The notes: generated by a model from the sequence alone, not told the origin. A stretch of 64,000 nt of DNA from Enterobacter sp. Bisph1 (GCF_000814905.1 NZ_JXAG01000031.1:62001-126000), one strand, 5' to 3'; shown: positions 18,742-27,903, counted from the stretch's first letter. Program-made: numbers and translations.

Positions 18742-20730
18742 TTATGCATTAGTTACAGGAACTTTGCTGGCCAAACCGTCCAGCCAATTTCGGTAAACCT
18801 CATTGGCATCGGCAGGTAAAGTCTGGCGATGCGTCTCGAATTCACTATTCATAGCAAAGATTTTCCACACCAGAGGCGCAAGGCGGGCAACCGGGCTGTG
18901 TATACTGGCTTCGCGCAGCAGTTCGCGCGTGCGTTGTTGGTACTCCATCAATACGGAGGATTGATAATCAAACGCTTTACCCAGCCCGGAGAGATACATC
19001 AGTTTCAACACTTCATTCTCCGGCCACTGCAGCGCCATTTGCAGCGGCCAGTCGAGCATCGCGCGCTCTCCCCACATGGCATCGCGCGGGGTTATTTTGT
19101 TCGCCACCAGCGTTAGGGTGAATGCCTGCGCCAGTTCGCCGAGATAAATCGCCATCGCTTCTACCGACGGGCGCTGATAGAAGGCATCAAGCGGTTGCTC
19201 GCGCCGTTGGCCGATGTGCGCCAGTAGACGTTGTTCGAGATCCAGCACCAGCACACCCAGCCCGGCATGTTCTACGCGTCTACTTTCCGTGGCGATTTTC
19301 TGTCGCGCTTTGCAATCCCACAGGCTTAACGAAAGCTGCCATTCGCAGCGATCGCCCTCCCCGCTGCAACCCATTTCGCCGGTAACAAAATAGTGCATCG
19401 TCGGTGGAACAATTTCGAACAGCGCATTGCCATCGGTTTCGCCGCCCATTAGCACCGGTCCGCCGCCTTCTACCACCTGCACATAGAACCGGCTGGCGTA
19501 GTCGGTCCAGTAGTGCGCCGCTTCGGCAAAATAGAGCGAGATAGCTCGCGTCATGCGCCCGATCTCATCTTCACGCTGCGATTCACTGCGCACAGCACCC
19601 TCAACGCGTTTGGAGAGAGCAAAAAAGCCTACCGACGGCAACTCTTCCGCTTTTTGGGCAAACAGCCAGTCGGCTTTATTTAACCCGTAATGCCAGATCG
19701 GTTGCGTGAGGGAAAGCGTAGTTATCTTCAGCGCTGCGGGATCGGCTGGCGTCGAAACGGCCGCCTGCTTTTGCATCGCCTGAAAGGCGCTGGCAAATTC
19801 GTCGAGGTGCTGTTTAAGCGGCGCATAGCCCAGCGCGTACATGCGCGCCAGCAGCTTCTCGCCCTCCTCGACGTTACCCAACGCCTGCCAGGCACGCAGT
19901 AAATTCAGTCCCGCCATCGGATCGTGACGGTGTTCGTCATACACCGGCGCCACCAGCTCGGCGATCAGCGGGATCTGCCCGTTATTACCGAGATCGCCGG
20001 AAATCATCATCAGCGCACCGCTGTCGTAGCGTTCGCCCGCCAGTACCTCTTGATAGTACGCGCGAGCGGTGGCTATTTCGTTGTGTTCCAGATAATGACG
20101 CGCCAGCCACAGCTGCGCGCGCCAGCTTTCGGGTAAAGCGGCAACGGTTTTCAGCGCCGCGACATACGCCGCTTCACCGCCGCGCTCTTGCTGAATACTC
20201 ACCCACCACAGCAGGCCGTTATCCTGATTCGGATCGGCCTGAATCGCCTGCCACAACGTATCGTCTGCGCGATCCTCTTCGCCACGCTCGGCAAACACTT
20301 TCGCTAAGTTGGTCAACAGCGTGCCGGTCGCCCCCGCTTTTTCGATGCCTACCCGCAACGTACGTTCCGCCGCCGTCAGCTCGCCATTTTTCATCAGCAC
20401 GATGGCCTGAATGGTGTGGCTGCGCTCGGGAATATCATCAATTTCCACCAGACGTTCCGCCGCCGGTAGCAGATCGGCGGCAAAGCCATCATTCAGCCCG
20501 CTGACGATCGCCTGATAGAGTTCAGCCGCGTCGTTACGTTTCTCTTCCAGCGATGGCAGGAACACTTTCTCGCGCCATTCACTGCGCAGGATCTGCATCT
20601 CGCGACCATAAGCATCATAGGCCACTATCAGTTCATCTTTGGCGGTGGATTCGCCTGAGGGGGCGATGGCTGCCGGAGCCGCTTCAGCCGTTTTTTTGCC
20701 GCTAAGGGCGGTGATAAGACGTTTAAACAT
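18742..20730 (-). CDS. Large TPR-repeat protein of unknown function
   Basis: 662-residue soluble-looking protein with no signal peptide or membrane helix. Residues about 60-320 form helical tetratricopeptide-type repeats (for example SHTIQAIVLMKNGELTAAERTLRVGI and LARHYLEHNEIATARAYYQEVL). The C-terminal half (from about 345) is a globular region rich in aromatic residues (LTQPIWHYGLNKADWLFAQ) that I cannot place. An N-terminal MFKRLITALSGKK followed by an Ala/Pro-rich linker suggests a flexible anchor. AAGGC lies 7 bases before the ATG. GC content matches the core genome. It stands alone between the efflux terminator and the hipBA-like pair. A scaffold role is inference from the repeats only. 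Confidence 0.6.
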   Translation of the reverse strand: MFKRLITALSGKKTAEAAPAAIAPSGESTAKDELIVAYDAYGREMQILRSEWREKVFLPSLEEKRNDAAELYQAIVSGLNDGFAADLLPAAERLVEIDDIPERSHTIQAIVLMKNGELTAAERTLRVGIEKAGATGTLLTNLAKVFAERGEEDRADDTLWQAIQADPNQDNGLLWWVSIQQERGGEAAYVAALKTVAALPESWRAQLWLARHYLEHNEIATARAYYQEVLAGERYDSGALMMISGDLGNNGQIPLIAELVAPVYDEHRHDPMAGLNLLRAWQALGNVEEGEKLLARMYALGYAPLKQHLDEFASAFQAMQKQAAVSTPADPAALKITTLSLTQPIWHYGLNKADWLFAQKAEELPSVGFFALSKRVEGAVRSESQREDEIGRMTRAISLYFAEAAHYWTDYASRFYVQVVEGGGPVLMGGETDGNALFEIVPPTMHYFVTGEMGCSGEGDRCEWQLSLSLWDCKARQKIATESRRVEHAGLGVLVLDLEQRLLAHIGQRREQPLDAFYQRPSVEAMAIYLGELAQAFTLTLVANKITPRDAMWGERAMLDWPLQMALQWPENEVLKLMYLSGLGKAFDYQSSVLMEYQQRTRELLREASIHSPVARLAPLVWKIFAMNSEFETHRQTLPADANEVYRNWLDGLASKVPVTNA

Positions 20731-20796
20731 GGCGCGTGCCTTGTCGGTTAAGAGGGTTTACCTGTAATAACCCAGACCTTATCCGCCGACAAGTTT

Positions 20797-20828
20797 AAAA
20801 AAAAGCCACTAAATGCGGGGGGTTAGTG
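20797..20828 (-). terminator. Rho-independent terminator of the efflux operon
   Basis: On the minus strand CACTAA / TTAGTG closes a 10-base loop and is followed, after GC, by eight T residues. It lies past the DUF347 remnant, so the remnant is inside the transcribed 3' region of the efflux genes. Confidence 0.72.
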
Positions 20829-21078
20829 CAAAGAACGAATACCTGCAGCGCCAGGATATCTGCCGTGAGGCAAAAGCACCGCCTGCATAGCCGAAACCTT
20901 CACTATCTGCAGTCCAGTCACCTAACGCCGTGCCCAGGGTTTGGGAAAACATAATCGTCACCCAGTAAAACCTCTCGGTGACACCGTTGTTCACAGAACT
21001 CAAGGCAATGGTACCGCAGGTGATGCGCCAGATTATCAGCGAGAGGATCAGCAACGAACTCAGCAGCAGGTGTACTTG
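20829..21078 (-). pseudogene. Remnant of a DUF347 (COG4705) membrane protein
   Basis: Directly after the stop of the membrane fusion protein, and in the same frame, about 60 codons encode LLLSSLLILSLIIWRI...GVTERFYWVTIMFSQTLGTALGDWTADSEGFGYAGGA. The WR..GT spacing, FYW and the TLGTALGD-TA-GFGYAGG run are characteristic of one DUF347 repeat unit. Full-length members are several times longer with a second such unit; after GGA the reading continues into unrelated codons and stops, and no start codon or preceding repeat exists. No other frame rescues it. I judge it a deletion remnant of a gene once at the end of this operon. Confidence 0.65.
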
Positions 21079-21954
21079 TTAAAACTTACGCGTAGCGTTA
21101 ATAGAGACGCTGGCAGACAATCCCGCCACCAATTCCACTCCCGCCGGTAAGGCGTCGATATGAATGCGAACCGGAATGCGCTGTGCAAGGCGTACCCAGC
21201 TAAAGGTCGGTTCGACTTCCGGCAGGCCCAGCCCGCCCGTCTCGTCATTATTATCACCAATACCGTGGCCGATACTCTCTACATGCCCGCTTATCATGGG
21301 ATCAACGCCCATCAGCGCGATTTGTGCGGCATCGCCCACATGGATATGGCGCAGTTTGGTCTCTTCAAAATAACCTACCACCCAAAAACTGTGGGCATCG
21401 ATGATGGCGACTGTCGTCTCCCCTGCCGTTGCATAGTTGCCGGGGCGTAACCGCAGATGGGTGACATATCCGGCAACGGGTGAGCGCACCACGGCGTGAG
21501 ATAAATTAAGCTGCGCCAGTTCCAGCGCGGCCAGCGCACCATGATAATTCGCCACCGCAACGTTTGCTGCACTGCCTGTTTGCTGTAAGTCTTCGCCGGA
21601 AATGACACCTTTGATTTGTGCGCGACGCCGGGCCGCATCCTGACGCATCAGCATTTCATGACGTTTGGCTTCCACGTCGGCCTGCGCGCTCACCACCGCC
21701 AGCGTTAACCAGTGCGGATCGATGGAATAGAGAATATCGCCGCGATTAACCCACTGATTATCCACCACCGCTACGCTGCTCACCGGCCCGGAAACCTCCG
21801 GGGCAATCTGCACAACATCAGCCCGAACCCGGCCATCGCGCGTCCAGGGCGTCTGCGCATAATGTTTCCACAGCATAAAAGCGACCAGGGTTGCCAGCGC
21901 GACTGCGCTGAGCGTCAGCGCGTAACGACCCAACAGAGAGAGTAAAGATTTCAT
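21079..21954 (-). CDS. HlyD/AaeA-type membrane fusion protein
   Basis: Periplasmic adaptor of an efflux system, 291 residues. An N-terminal membrane anchor (LLSLLGRYALTLSAVALATLVAFMLW) is followed by the biotinyl-lipoyl half motifs (VQIAPEVSGPVSSVAVVDNQWVNRGDILYSID and VRSPVAGYVTHLRLRPGNYATAG), a short alpha-hairpin between them and a beta-barrel (DAHSFWVVGYFEE). Its start overlaps the DUF1656 stop by 4 bases (ATGA). With the DUF1656 and FUSC genes it makes an AaeXAB-like set, but gene order differs from E. coli aaeXAB (here pump first, adaptor last). The E. coli system exports aromatic carboxylates; the substrate here is unknown. No outer-membrane component is encoded nearby. Confidence 0.82.
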   Translation of the reverse strand: MKSLLSLLGRYALTLSAVALATLVAFMLWKHYAQTPWTRDGRVRADVVQIAPEVSGPVSSVAVVDNQWVNRGDILYSIDPHWLTLAVVSAQADVEAKRHEMLMRQDAARRRAQIKGVISGEDLQQTGSAANVAVANYHGALAALELAQLNLSHAVVRSPVAGYVTHLRLRPGNYATAGETTVAIIDAHSFWVVGYFEETKLRHIHVGDAAQIALMGVDPMISGHVESIGHGIGDNNDETGGLGLPEVEPTFSWVRLAQRIPVRIHIDALPAGVELVAGLSASVSINATRKF

Positions 21955-22166
21955 GCAAAAAACCCCAGTGCGGTTAGACCCTGCAACAGCAGGAAACAGG
22001 TGACGATAAAGGTAGAAAAATCGATCAGCGGACGAAAAGGCAAACGCCGATAAAGCCTGCTGAAGGTGAAAAGGGGCACCAGCAGTAGCGTGCAGATCAG
22101 GGCGGCAAGGGCAATGACCAGCAGCCCGGGAATCAATACGCCGCCAATATTGAGATCATTTATCAT
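21951..22166 (-). CDS. DUF1656 small membrane protein (AaeX-like)
   Basis: 71 residues with two membrane helices (VLIPGLLVIALAALICTLLLVPLF and FSTFIVTCFLLLQGLTALGFF) joined by a basic loop (RLYRRLPFRP). This is the DUF1656 family, which is almost always found between or beside a FUSC pump and its HlyD adaptor, as AaeX is in E. coli. Its start lies 11 bases inside the 3' end of the pump gene and its stop overlaps the adaptor start, so all three are translationally linked. Function unknown; a pump accessory role is inferred from co-occurrence. Confidence 0.78.
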   Translation of the reverse strand: MINDLNIGGVLIPGLLVIALAALICTLLLVPLFTFSRLYRRLPFRPLIDFSTFIVTCFLLLQGLTALGFFA

Positions 22167-24207
22167 CCAGGCTCTCCCTTATTTGCTCGCGAAGCGCACA
22201 ATGCAGATCAACCAGTCTGTCGACCAACAGACGCGAGGAGTCATCGACTGCTGGCAAAGAGAGGCGCGCCATGGCGGCAATACGCTGGCGCAAGGCCTCG
22301 CTGTCTGTGGTGCGGTTAAGCAGAGTAAGCACCTCGGTGAGCTCGTTGCCCGCTTGCGCATCAGTTTGGCGTAAGTGCATCACGCACAGGCCAATGCGCA
22401 CATAATGCAGGAGGCGGTTGAGCGCCAGCTCTGACGACTGACTGCTGCGCTGTAAGCGCGGCAACAGCAGCGCCGCGCGGTCGATCATCAAATTGGTCCA
22501 GTGCGTTTCATCGCTTTTAAACCCGCCATTTATGCTGCGGCGAATGTCGCGCTGGCACAGCTTTAGCAGACGGTTGATGGCCGCATCGGCCTGCACGGTT
22601 TGCAGCAGGCTCATGCTGAGAACAGCAAAGCCGGTCGCGGCAAATAAGGCGATAGCGGTGTTAAGCGCCACGGCAAAGTCTCCGCTGTAGCGCGCACCGA
22701 GCTCGCATAATATCGGTAGCGTCAGGGTGATCCCCATCGCCATAAATGTTGTAGGCGGGCGAGCCTGTAGAGAGCCCGCAAGGAGATATGCCGGAGCAAG
22801 CACCGCAACCAGCACGCTAAAATCACTCACCTGGGGTAGCAGAACAAAGCTATACAGCAGGCTTATCACCACGCCCCAGGCGGAACCCATAATGTATTTC
22901 ACAATATGCGGAACGGGAGAGTCGAAGCTGCCAAACAGGGTGCAACAGACGCCAAGAATCGACACTGCCGTGCCGCCCTCGGACCAGGCTGAGTAAATCC
23001 ACAGCAGGCAACCGCTGAGAATAATGGCAAATGCGCCCAGCGCAGTGCGTACAGCGGTCAGGGGATCGCGGTGAAAAACATACCCTTTCACCGCGCGGCC
23101 TTCTGGCAACGCTGGGTCGGGCCGCGCATGGTGGATAGCTGCAGAAAGGCGTTCGCACTGTTGCAGCAGCGTTATCGCCTCGCTCAGGTAGCGCACGAAA
23201 TTTCCGAGAAGCGCCTCTTCAAAGGTCAACGCATGCACAGCACGCGACTGCATTAACAGCGCACTGCGTTGTATTAACGCTGTCACCCTGCTTTTCCGTT
23301 CTCCTTCATCCTCACAAACCAGCCAGCAGTGGAGTTCCTCCAGCAGGTTTTGCACATCGACAGGCACCGCTTCGATAATCTGTAAGCGATCGCGTAATTC
23401 ACAGTTCACCACCACTAATCGCGCCAGTCGATCATGAATCGCTTTTCTGGCATGCCGCACCGGAACCGAGAGCGCAAAATCATAGGGGATGTGATGGCTT
23501 ATGCCCTGGAGAAACTGCAGCGCCAGCGCCAGATGCAGAGGCGCTGAAACCGCAGCAGGTTTGCCTGCTAACGTGTCGGCAATTTGCTGGCGCGCCGAGC
23601 GTAATGTCTGCGATAACTTGCTGTTAAACAGCCCGGATATCCGCACGGGGACAACATACCGGTGGATCAGCGCGGCGCAGAAGATACCAATCATTATTTC
23701 CTGTACGCGGATAATGGCGATGTTAAAAATCGCCGCGGGATCGGCGACCGCCGGAAAACCAATCAGGCTTGCGGTGTACCCGGCTAATACGAAGGCGTAG
23801 GCGCGCGGAGTGCGTTCAAGCAGAGATAAACCGAGGCAAAACGTGATCCAGCCCGTTAGCATCACGCTGCAAAAAATCGGCATGTTCACAAAAGCCGGTA
23901 CGATCAAAACCGTTGCCCCGGCACCAACCAGGGTTCCGGCCAGACGATAGAGACTTCTGCTCAATGACGCGCCGACCGAGGTTTGCGAAACGATATAAAC
24001 GGTAATAATTGCCCAAGAGGGACGTTCAAGCCCTATCGACAAGGCAATGTAATAAGCGAGCATCGCTGCCGCAAAACTGCGTGCAGAATAGAGTAAGGCA
24101 TTGGCATCGTTCAGCAGAGCCGTTACGGAGTGAACGGTGCTCATGGAACGTAGCGCGTGACCGATTCGCGGTAACAAAGGCGAGCGGTTAAAAAAGATAT
24201 TTTTCAT
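22156..24207 (-). CDS. FUSC-family (AaeB-like) inner-membrane efflux pump
   Basis: 683-residue fusaric-acid-resistance/AaeB-type transporter. Two membrane halves, each of five to six helices (about residues 35-180 and 375-520), are each followed by a soluble helical domain, the normal FUSC duplication. AaeB of E. coli has 655 residues. It begins the operon, with the DUF1656 and adaptor genes downstream, and is divergent from an AraC-type regulator across 77 bases. No clear ribosome site precedes the ATG at 24207. Substrates of the family are aromatic acids such as p-hydroxybenzoate or fusaric acid; which one applies here cannot be read from sequence. Confidence 0.82.
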   Translation of the reverse strand: MKNIFFNRSPLLPRIGHALRSMSTVHSVTALLNDANALLYSARSFAAAMLAYYIALSIGLERPSWAIITVYIVSQTSVGASLSRSLYRLAGTLVGAGATVLIVPAFVNMPIFCSVMLTGWITFCLGLSLLERTPRAYAFVLAGYTASLIGFPAVADPAAIFNIAIIRVQEIMIGIFCAALIHRYVVPVRISGLFNSKLSQTLRSARQQIADTLAGKPAAVSAPLHLALALQFLQGISHHIPYDFALSVPVRHARKAIHDRLARLVVVNCELRDRLQIIEAVPVDVQNLLEELHCWLVCEDEGERKSRVTALIQRSALLMQSRAVHALTFEEALLGNFVRYLSEAITLLQQCERLSAAIHHARPDPALPEGRAVKGYVFHRDPLTAVRTALGAFAIILSGCLLWIYSAWSEGGTAVSILGVCCTLFGSFDSPVPHIVKYIMGSAWGVVISLLYSFVLLPQVSDFSVLVAVLAPAYLLAGSLQARPPTTFMAMGITLTLPILCELGARYSGDFAVALNTAIALFAATGFAVLSMSLLQTVQADAAINRLLKLCQRDIRRSINGGFKSDETHWTNLMIDRAALLLPRLQRSSQSSELALNRLLHYVRIGLCVMHLRQTDAQAGNELTEVLTLLNRTTDSEALRQRIAAMARLSLPAVDDSSRLLVDRLVDLHCALREQIRESLDDK

Positions 24208-24284
24208 GCCGGGGATTATTACCGGCTTGCTTACCCGCTTAAATACTCTATTCTGTCAAAAAATACCTAAATCCTGCCAATCTT

Positions 24285-25079
24285 ATGACATCACGGTTTG
24301 CCACCACGCTGTTTGATCCGGATGCAACGCCCTGCCCGGCAGTTGCGCGTCATCTTGATTTTGTTGATTACACAGCTGAAGTACCGGTACATAGCCATCG
24401 TAAAGGCCAACTGATCATTGCGCTGTATGGCGCGGTTATCTGTCGGGCGGAAAATGATATTTGGATCGTGCCGCCAGATTGTGCCGTCTGGATCCCCGGC
24501 GGGATCGCCCATAGCGCCAGCGCAACGTGGAACGCGCATCTAAATTACTTATTTATCGAGCCAGGCGCCGCAGCGCTGCCGGAGAGATGTTGCACCCTTG
24601 CCATTTCCCCGCTGATTAAAGAGTTAGTTGAGCGTTTAACTCAGCAGGAGATTGATTACCCGCCGGATAGCCATGCCGCAAGGCTGACCAGGGTGACGCT
24701 TGATGAATTAGCCAGCATGCCGCAGCAAAAATTGAGCCTGCCGGTTTCATCTGATGCCAAAATCCGCGCCATGGCTGATGCACTGGTGAATCGTCCTGAC
24801 GATCGGAGCACGCTGAAAGCGTGGGCAAAACGACTGGCCCTTAGCGAGCGCTCATTAGCGCGGCTAATGCAGCGCGAAACGGGGCTCTCCTTCGGGCGCT
24901 GGCGCCAGCAGCTGCATTTGGTTATTGCGCTTCAGGAGCTGGCAAGCGGCGTATCGGTGCAAAACGTAGCGGCGAAGCTGGGGTATGAATCCGTGAATGC
25001 TTTTATCACCATGTTCCGGAAAACGATGGGCAGCACGCCCGCGCACTATTTTGCCGAACGTAAGATAAGCGCGCGTTAA
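24285..25079 (+). CDS. AraC-family regulator with cupin sensor
   Basis: 264 residues: an N-terminal AraC-type cupin (HSHRKGQLIIALYGAV, IPGGIAHSA), then two helix-turn-helix motifs at the C-terminus (LKAWAKRLALSERSLARLMQRETG and VQNVAAKLGYESVNAFITMFRKTMG). This is the NimR/YeaM-like group. It is transcribed away from the FUSC efflux operon with starts 77 bases apart, so it most likely controls that operon in response to a pump substrate. No strong ribosome site is seen before the ATG. Regulation of the pump is inference from divergent placement. Confidence 0.8.
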   Translation: MTSRFATTLFDPDATPCPAVARHLDFVDYTAEVPVHSHRKGQLIIALYGAVICRAENDIWIVPPDCAVWIPGGIAHSASATWNAHLNYLFIEPGAAALPERCCTLAISPLIKELVERLTQQEIDYPPDSHAARLTRVTLDELASMPQQKLSLPVSSDAKIRAMADALVNRPDDRSTLKAWAKRLALSERSLARLMQRETGLSFGRWRQQLHLVIALQELASGVSVQNVAAKLGYESVNAFITMFRKTMGSTPAHYFAERKISAR

Positions 25080-25424
25080 AGAGCCTGGCAACGAAGATGC
25101 TACTGACTTTCAGCCATATATCGATCGGTGGCAGATAAACCTCAATAGCAATCATGCTAATGAACTCATGACGATGGGTTTGCCGCCAGCCGACGAGTAA
25201 ACCGGCAGGTGTAACATCCGCTGCCTGTTCTTTGGCTGTGTGGATGATGAAGTACCAGCTATTTGAAGGCAGGATGATAAAGCAAGGTATTCATTAAACA
25301 GAGCGCTTGACCCGATTTCATCGAATAATGACCTGTGAGCCACTCACCTTCTCCCGGTCTCTTTTTTATACTGCACTCTTACTGTACAGGCCGCACACCT
25401 GTGGCTTTTCTACTGGAGTGAAGA
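25080..25424. other. 345-base gap before the hydrolase gene
   Basis: No convincing gene in either direction. A weak -10 TATACT lies at 25367-25372; just upstream is the palindrome GTGAG-CCA-CTCAC (25335-25347), and in the leader an inverted pair ACAGG-N7-CCTGT (25386-25402). These could be an operator and a leader hairpin for the downstream gene. The first 200 bases show nothing I recognise. Confidence 0.4.
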
Positions 25425-26201
25425 ATGAAACTGACTCAAATACGTAACGCCACGCTGAAACTGGAATATGCCGGTACTCGCTTCCTTATCGATCCGATGC
25501 TCTCTGCTAAGGATACCTGGCCCGGTTTTCCCGGTACTGCACGTTCCCACCTGCGCAACCCTATGGTTGAACTGCCGGTGCCTGTCGAAGAACTGTTGGA
25601 TGTGGACGTTGTTATCGTCACCCACACCCATGAAGATCATTGGGATGAAGCGGCCCAGCGGCTGATCCCCAAAGACCAGGTGATCTACACGCAGAACGAC
25701 AGCGATGCCACGCTGCTCCGTTCCCAGGGCTTCAGCGCGGTCAAGGTACTCTCTGACACCACGATGATTGACGGTATTACGTTGGTGAAAACCGACGGAC
25801 AGCACGGTAGCGATGAAGCGTACGCCATTCCTGACCTTGCCGCATTACTGGGAGAGGCGTGCGGGCTGGTTTTTTCTCATGAAAGTGAAAAAACCCTGTA
25901 CGTGGCCGGGGATACTATTTGGGTACCGCCGTATGTTGAAATCCTGAAAAAATATACGCCAGAGATCGTCGTGCTAAACATAGGTTTCGCCAACGTCGAT
26001 GGCATTGGGGCTATTATCATGGGTAAGGAAGATGCTCTGCGTACCCATGAGGTGCTGCCGTCCGCCAAAATTGTGGCGACCCATATGGAAGCGGTTAACC
26101 ACTGCTTGTTGAGCCGCGCCGAGTTGCGGGAGTTTGCAGCGCAGAAGGGCATTAAAGAAAATGTACTGGTGCCGGAAGATGGCGAAACGCTGATTTTCTA
26201 A
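25425..26201 (+). CDS. Metallo-beta-lactamase-fold hydrolase
   Basis: 258-residue cytoplasmic MBL-fold protein with the metal motif THTHEDHWD (His67, His69, Asp71, His72) and further ligands in AGDTIW (about 168) and the late ATHMEAVNHC segment. The N-terminal KLTQIRNATLKLEYAGTRFLIDPML is the opening strand pair of UlaG-like and related MBL hydrolases. GGAG stands 6 bases before the ATG. There is no signal peptide, so it is not a secreted beta-lactamase. The substrate is unknown. A GlxA-type regulator follows in the same direction after 112 bases, suggesting a small regulated unit. Confidence 0.75.
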   Translation: MKLTQIRNATLKLEYAGTRFLIDPMLSAKDTWPGFPGTARSHLRNPMVELPVPVEELLDVDVVIVTHTHEDHWDEAAQRLIPKDQVIYTQNDSDATLLRSQGFSAVKVLSDTTMIDGITLVKTDGQHGSDEAYAIPDLAALLGEACGLVFSHESEKTLYVAGDTIWVPPYVEILKKYTPEIVVLNIGFANVDGIGAIIMGKEDALRTHEVLPSAKIVATHMEAVNHCLLSRAELREFAAQKGIKENVLVPEDGETLIF

Positions 26202-26313
26202 CGCGCCGCGCTCGGACAGGCAGCCTGAAACTCTGCTGCCTGTTCGCCCCCATGCCGGACGGGAAATTTACCGGTTTTACACATCGTGGATTCTTTCAGC
26301 AAGGATTAGAATT

Positions 26314-27276
26314 ATGTCCGCTCTGCACGTTGTCATTATCGCAACGCCGGGATTCAGCCCGTTTCATTTTTCCGTTCCTGCGATAATTTTTGATAAGGCG
26401 ATGCCGGAGCCAGGACTGTTCAGCGTGGATATTTGTGCGGAGCAGCCCGGAACGGTGGAATCTGATATCGGTATCTCCCTTAACGTGAAGCATGGGCTGG
26501 AGCGGCTTGATAGCGCAGACATTATTATTGTGCCTTTCTGGGAGCATCCTGAAACACGCCCTTCGCCGATGCTGCTTGATGCGCTACGTAGCGCCTGGCA
26601 AGGTGGGGCCGAAGTTGTAGGCCTGTGCCTCGGTGCGTATGTACTCGCCTATGCCGGGCTGCTGAATAACCGCAGGGCCTCCACGCACTGGGAGTTTGAG
26701 CGGGATTTTGCCGCTCGCTTTCCCGAGGTCCGGCTTGACAGCAATGCGCTTTATACCTGTGACGAACGTCTTATTACCTCAGCCGGTACGGCGGCGGGCA
26801 TAGACTGCTGCCTGAATATTGTCCGTGAACATCACGGTGCTGCACTGGCAAACCGCGTCGCCCGCAGAATGGTTATTCCCCCTTACCGTGAAGGCGGCCA
26901 GGCGCAGTTTATTGAACATGTGATTCCAGAAACAACGCGAGACACGCAGATCAACGACCTGCTCGGCTACCTGCGGCGCAATTTGGATAAACAGCATGAT
27001 ATTGATTCTCTCGCCGGGTTTTGCAGCATGAGCAGGCGTACGCTTACGCGGCACTTTATTAAAGCAACAGGTATGACCGTGGGGGACTGGCTCAGCGCCC
27101 AGCGCTTGCAGCGCAGCCAGGAGCTGCTGGAAACAACGGATCACAGCATTGAAACCGTATCAGCTCTGGCAGGCTATAAGTCACCTGTTTCCTTCCGCCA
27201 ACGTTTCAGAGCGCGCTTTAATGTCAGCCCGAGCGAGTGGCGCCGCACCTTTCGCGGGCCAAACCTGCTGAGCTAA
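26314..27276 (+). CDS. GlxA/FtrA-type AraC regulator with DJ-1/PfpI domain
   Basis: 320 residues: a class I glutamine-amidotransferase-like DJ-1/PfpI domain (about 1-190) with the nucleophile elbow GLCLGAYVLAYAGLL, followed by an AraC helix-turn-helix pair (IDSLAGFCSMSRRTLTRHFIKATG and IETVSALAGYKSPVSFRQRFRARF). Members act as transcription factors sensing small metabolites; the amidase-like domain is usually non-catalytic. It is downstream of, and co-oriented with, the MBL hydrolase, its likely target or partner. AAGGA is found 10 bases upstream of the ATG. Confidence 0.8.
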   Translation: MSALHVVIIATPGFSPFHFSVPAIIFDKAMPEPGLFSVDICAEQPGTVESDIGISLNVKHGLERLDSADIIIVPFWEHPETRPSPMLLDALRSAWQGGAEVVGLCLGAYVLAYAGLLNNRRASTHWEFERDFAARFPEVRLDSNALYTCDERLITSAGTAAGIDCCLNIVREHHGAALANRVARRMVIPPYREGGQAQFIEHVIPETTRDTQINDLLGYLRRNLDKQHDIDSLAGFCSMSRRTLTRHFIKATGMTVGDWLSAQRLQRSQELLETTDHSIETVSALAGYKSPVSFRQRFRARFNVSPSEWRRTFRGPNLLS

Positions 27277-27903
27277 GCATCCTGCTCCATTCTTATTACC
27301 GTTCAGCCGTTGAATACAGGCTAAATCTGCTCGTGCGCGTTATCAGCGAAGTGAACAAAATGATTACGCTAAAGTTTGGCACGACGTTTTGCTGACTTTT
27401 GATTTTACTCGTAGATCAATACGCCCAAAACAATGAGGCGAACTGCCACCCGCCCGTACAGTTTGGGGAGAGAGCAACTTTGTCAGTAAAGGCAGTGGCC
27501 TATTAATTAAGCACAGCCAATAGATACTCTTTTTTAATCCAATGCGATAGCATCATTATTAGATAATTGGAATGTAAACAATATAGTCTGAGCAGCTACG
27601 CGACGACATAGCCCTCCAAAATATCAATCCGCACTAATACTGAATCAGCACTGAAAATCCCACAAAGAAAATACCAAATCTACATCACAATTTTTACGCA
27701 ATAAGAATTTTCAGTCCTTTACCCTTTGAAAATAATAATAACATCGGCGCTGGATAACTCTTTTCAACTACTAAAAGGTTAAATAATGACGATTTCAGCG
27801 CACTTAAAATTTTCAAAAATAATTTGATACAGCAAGCCCATACATCTACAAAATGGACTTTACATCATCCTTAACTGCGTTTGGGACAGTACAGGTATAC
27901 TAA
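27277..27903. other. 627-base AT-rich non-coding stretch
   Basis: No open frame longer than about 20 codons with a plausible start. Base composition drops from the GC-rich surroundings to clearly AT-rich after about 27500, with runs such as ATAATAATAACAT. A 13-codon frame (27786-27827, preceded by AAAGG) is the only tiny candidate and I do not call it. The change in composition suggests acquired or decayed DNA. Confidence 0.5.

Noticed and set aside
20829-21054. 81-codon minus-strand frame as a functional small membrane protein
   Set aside because: It is an internal piece of a DUF347 protein with a TTG start and an unrelated tail; treated as a pseudogene.
25152-25343. 63-codon minus-strand frame in the gap before the MBL gene
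   Set aside because: No ribosome site and no family features; overlaps the predicted promoter of the hydrolase.
27786-27827. 13-codon frame preceded by AAAGG
   Set aside because: Too short and without independent support; mentioned only as a possible leader peptide.
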